Below are positions 10,759-12,437 of a stretch of 12,437 nt of DNA, piece by piece. Numbering within the stretch: position 1 is the first letter of the stretch; each line of letters starts with the position of its first letter. The notes beneath the pieces were generated by a model, which made no database searches, was not told the origin of the DNA, and saw nothing but the letters and a program-made list of their open reading frames with translations. Source of the DNA: CAYRCJ01 sp964422785 (lineage in GTDB: Bacteria; Patescibacteriota; Minisyncoccia; UBA11713; 2-01-FULL-45-33); contig CAYRCJ010000021.1 in assembly GCA_964422785.1 (NCBI GenBank), forward strand, positions 1-12,437. Reading direction: 5' to 3'. Made by a program: the position numbers and the translations under genes.

Positions 10759-12437
10759 ATGAAAAAACTATATAATAATATTCCTTGGGAATACAAAATA
10801 CTGATTCTTGTGGGGATCGGGTTCGGAATTTTGTTTATCAGAAATGGCGGCCGCCAAAACCAAACAGCCACAATCTTGAACAGCCAGTCTGTTTATATCA
10901 AAGCAACTCCATTTTTTGTTACTGCCCCTGAAAATCAATCAAAAACAACTTCAATAGAATGGAGCTCCGGTGGAGCGGCCAACGCTCAAGTCTATGTTTC
11001 AAATAACGGTGCGCCTGACCAGCTTTTTGCCGGCGGATCCAGGGGCATACAAAGCGCGCCCTGGATACAATCCCCCGGATTTTATGTGTTCAAACTCTAT
11101 GAAGGAACAGCGCACACCAACCTCCTCGCTTGGACAAGTGCCATTGCGGAGCGGCCTCCGGCGCAAAAATTTGGCTTCGACTATTGGCCGGCTGGATTTT
11201 CCTCGGACGCTTTCTACGACCAAAATTGGACTATTTTAAGACCGGTGGTTGCAAGCGATCTGGATCAATTGTCGAGCCTCGGGAGCGATGTTTTGCGCGT
11301 AATGATACTACCCCAGTTTAGCGGATATATCTTGAATGGGAGCGGCGGCGGCGGGACTTTTACGTCAAAATTCGCGGAAGTAAAGAAAAATTTTCTGGAT
11401 TTTCTCAGCCTTTGCCAAGCAAAAAAAATCCGCGTTGTGGTAGCTTTCGGGAACAACTACTTTGACGCCGTCAATGGAACATCGGGACACCGCTGGTGGC
11501 AGGATTCTTACTCAGATTTTTCTAAATTTATAGCCGATTCTCTTACTTGGATCAATGGATTTGCGCAAACAATCGAATCTTCTCCTTACAAATCAACAGT
11601 TATTTATTACGATTACGAAAACGAATACAACAAAAGTAACCCAAATGCCGGATGGTATACAACCGCGCTCTACGACTGGAGCCAGATACCGATGGGCAAA
11701 AGAGGCGAATCTGTTTTGTCTGTCCCTACGGACTCAAGCGACCTAAAATACCAGCTGGACAACGGCTCGGGCCCCGAAAAAGGAAGGAGGCACCTTGATT
11801 TCACTGATTTCCATCCATATCCGGGAGTAGGAATAAACTCCAATATAGAAAATAGCTACGATGCGATGCAATCAACATTTCCGGGTTCGGTTGTTTTAAT
11901 CGGAGAGTTTGGATATATATCCGCTTCTCAATCGTCTGAACAAAATCAGCAATCTACTGTTTTAGATATTATCAACCGCGCCATCAAAAAAGGCGTGCCC
12001 TACTATATGAATTGGATGATCTATGATAAAACCCCCAGCCCGACAAGCGACGCCTATGGCTGGCTCTACAGCCCGAATAACCCAAAGGATGTTTTGGGCA
12101 AAGTGCCTTCCGCATACGGATTGCTTTTAAATTCTGATATGGAGACTCTTCAAAATCCATGCTCGACTTTTGGATGCTCAAAACCGGTACACTGGACAGC
12201 CGGAGGGACTGTTCCCTTATCATTCATTTCGGGAGGACCCTCTTATTCAGATGCCGCCACAAACCAATTTTATGCCCGCATCGCGATAAAACAGGCGAGC
12301 GGTTCGGCGTGGCTCTCTTCGGATTTGACCCCGGCAAAGGGAGGAAAACAAATTTTTGTAAATTCTTTCATCCGCTCAAATATGAAAAATGTCAGAATGA
12401 ATATAGTTGAATACGATGCCAATAAAAATAGGATAAA
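10759..12437 (+). CDS. Secreted/anchored clan GH-A-like glycoside hydrolase, 3' end cut by the window
   Basis: The frame is open from ATG 10759 to the window end (559 codons, no stop). MKKLYNNIPWEYK precedes a hydrophobic helix ILILVGIGFGILFI, a signal anchor for export. Residues 40-135 look like a beta-sandwich (SQSVYIKATPFFVTAPENQ onwards, then VYVSNNG and FYVFKLYEG), plausibly an Ig-like or carbohydrate-binding domain. The central 140-430 part resembles a TIM barrel: VLRVMILPQF, IRVVVAFGNNYFD, YYDYENEYN (283-291; acid/base candidate E287 or E289), DFHPYPG (350-356, H352) and VLIGEFGYI (379-387, nucleophile candidate E383). The Glu pair with HPY between fits clan GH-A (GH5/GH39-like). A further beta domain starts near 470 and is incomplete. 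The exact family and substrate are undetermined; neighbouring with the deacetylase suggests surface polysaccharide work. Confidence 0.75.
   Translation, partial: MKKLYNNIPWEYKILILVGIGFGILFIRNGGRQNQTATILNSQSVYIKATPFFVTAPENQSKTTSIEWSSGGAANAQVYVSNNGAPDQLFAGGSRGIQSAPWIQSPGFYVFKLYEGTAHTNLLAWTSAIAERPPAQKFGFDYWPAGFSSDAFYDQNWTILRPVVASDLDQLSSLGSDVLRVMILPQFSGYILNGSGGGGTFTSKFAEVKKNFLDFLSLCQAKKIRVVVAFGNNYFDAVNGTSGHRWWQDSYSDFSKFIADSLTWINGFAQTIESSPYKSTVIYYDYENEYNKSNPNAGWYTTALYDWSQIPMGKRGESVLSVPTDSSDLKYQLDNGSGPEKGRRHLDFTDFHPYPGVGINSNIENSYDAMQSTFPGSVVLIGEFGYISASQSSEQNQQSTVLDIINRAIKKGVPYYMNWMIYDKTPSPTSDAYGWLYSPNNPKDVLGKVPSAYGLLLNSDMETLQNPCSTFGCSKPVHWTAGGTVPLSFISGGPSYSDAATNQFYARIAIKQASGSAWLSSDLTPAKGGKQIFVNSFIRSNMKNVRMNIVEYDANKNRI

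Noticed and set aside
10970..12410. Several 60-90 codon frames on both strands inside the glycoside hydrolase region
   Set aside because: All lie within the 559-codon open frame starting at 10759, which has a promoter and recognisable domains; they are shadows.
1..12437. Search for CRISPR repeats, IS inverted repeats with transposase, tRNA or rRNA
   Set aside because: None seen; repeats found are short hairpins tied to terminators, leaders and operators.

Overview
The window is dense, moderately AT-rich bacterial DNA with short intergenic gaps, terminators merged into stop codons, and several start codons sitting 6-7 nt downstream of a -10 box with no Shine-Dalgarno (SD) sequence. Together with unusual small enzymes and a PurD-like ligase outside any purine operon, this suggests a small-genome, under-described lineage, most likely Patescibacteria/CPR. 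This is inference; there is no rRNA or tRNA here to test it. TGA serves as a stop (345-347), which argues against lineages that recode UGA. I see no CRISPR array, insertion sequence, tRNA or rRNA.

Layout. 1-1080 (+): the 3' end of an unrecognised gene and a P-loop (deoxy)nucleoside/thymidylate-type kinase, closed by a bidirectional terminator. 1108-3733 (-): a three-gene operon of glutamate-cysteine-ligase-fold enzyme B, a class I glutamine amidotransferase, and glutamate-cysteine-ligase-fold enzyme A. 3734-4017: a control region with two divergent near-consensus promoters placed symmetrically about a 16-bp palindrome. On the operon side it carries a 21-codon leader peptide followed by RNA segments that can pair 1:2, 2:3 and 3:4, the layout of an amino-acid-responsive transcription attenuator. 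4018-4218 (+): a small 66-aa protein driven by the other promoter. 4239-5534 (-): a PurD-like ATP-grasp ligase. 5620-7165 (-): a DrrA/DrrB-type ABC exporter pair from a near-perfect promoter. 7218-8315 (-): a fusion of a CoaD-like nucleotidyltransferase with a COG4339-type HD phosphohydrolase. 8487-9239 (+): a TrmB-type regulator divergent from the fusion gene. 9236-9469 (-): a glutaredoxin. 9492-10358 (+): a membrane-anchored polysaccharide deacetylase. 10347-10703 (-): a small phosphoribosyltransferase. 10759 to the window end (+): a secreted or anchored clan GH-A-like glycoside hydrolase, cut by the window edge.

Most interesting part. Segment 1108-4218 looks like one regulated unit: two divergent paralogues of an ATP-dependent carboxylate-amine ligase fold, an amidotransferase/glutaminase, and a co-regulated small protein. 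Control appears at three levels: a shared operator, a leader-peptide attenuator with a Gln/Asn/His codon cluster, and a start codon buried in a perfect 28-bp palindrome. The product is unknown. A gamma-glutamyl-type metabolite or modification of the small protein are possible readings, and neither is shown by the sequence. The ATP-grasp enzyme and ABC exporter downstream could be further steps, but they have their own promoters.

The right part (9492 to end) is envelope and carbohydrate related: deacetylase and glycosidase both have N-terminal membrane segments.
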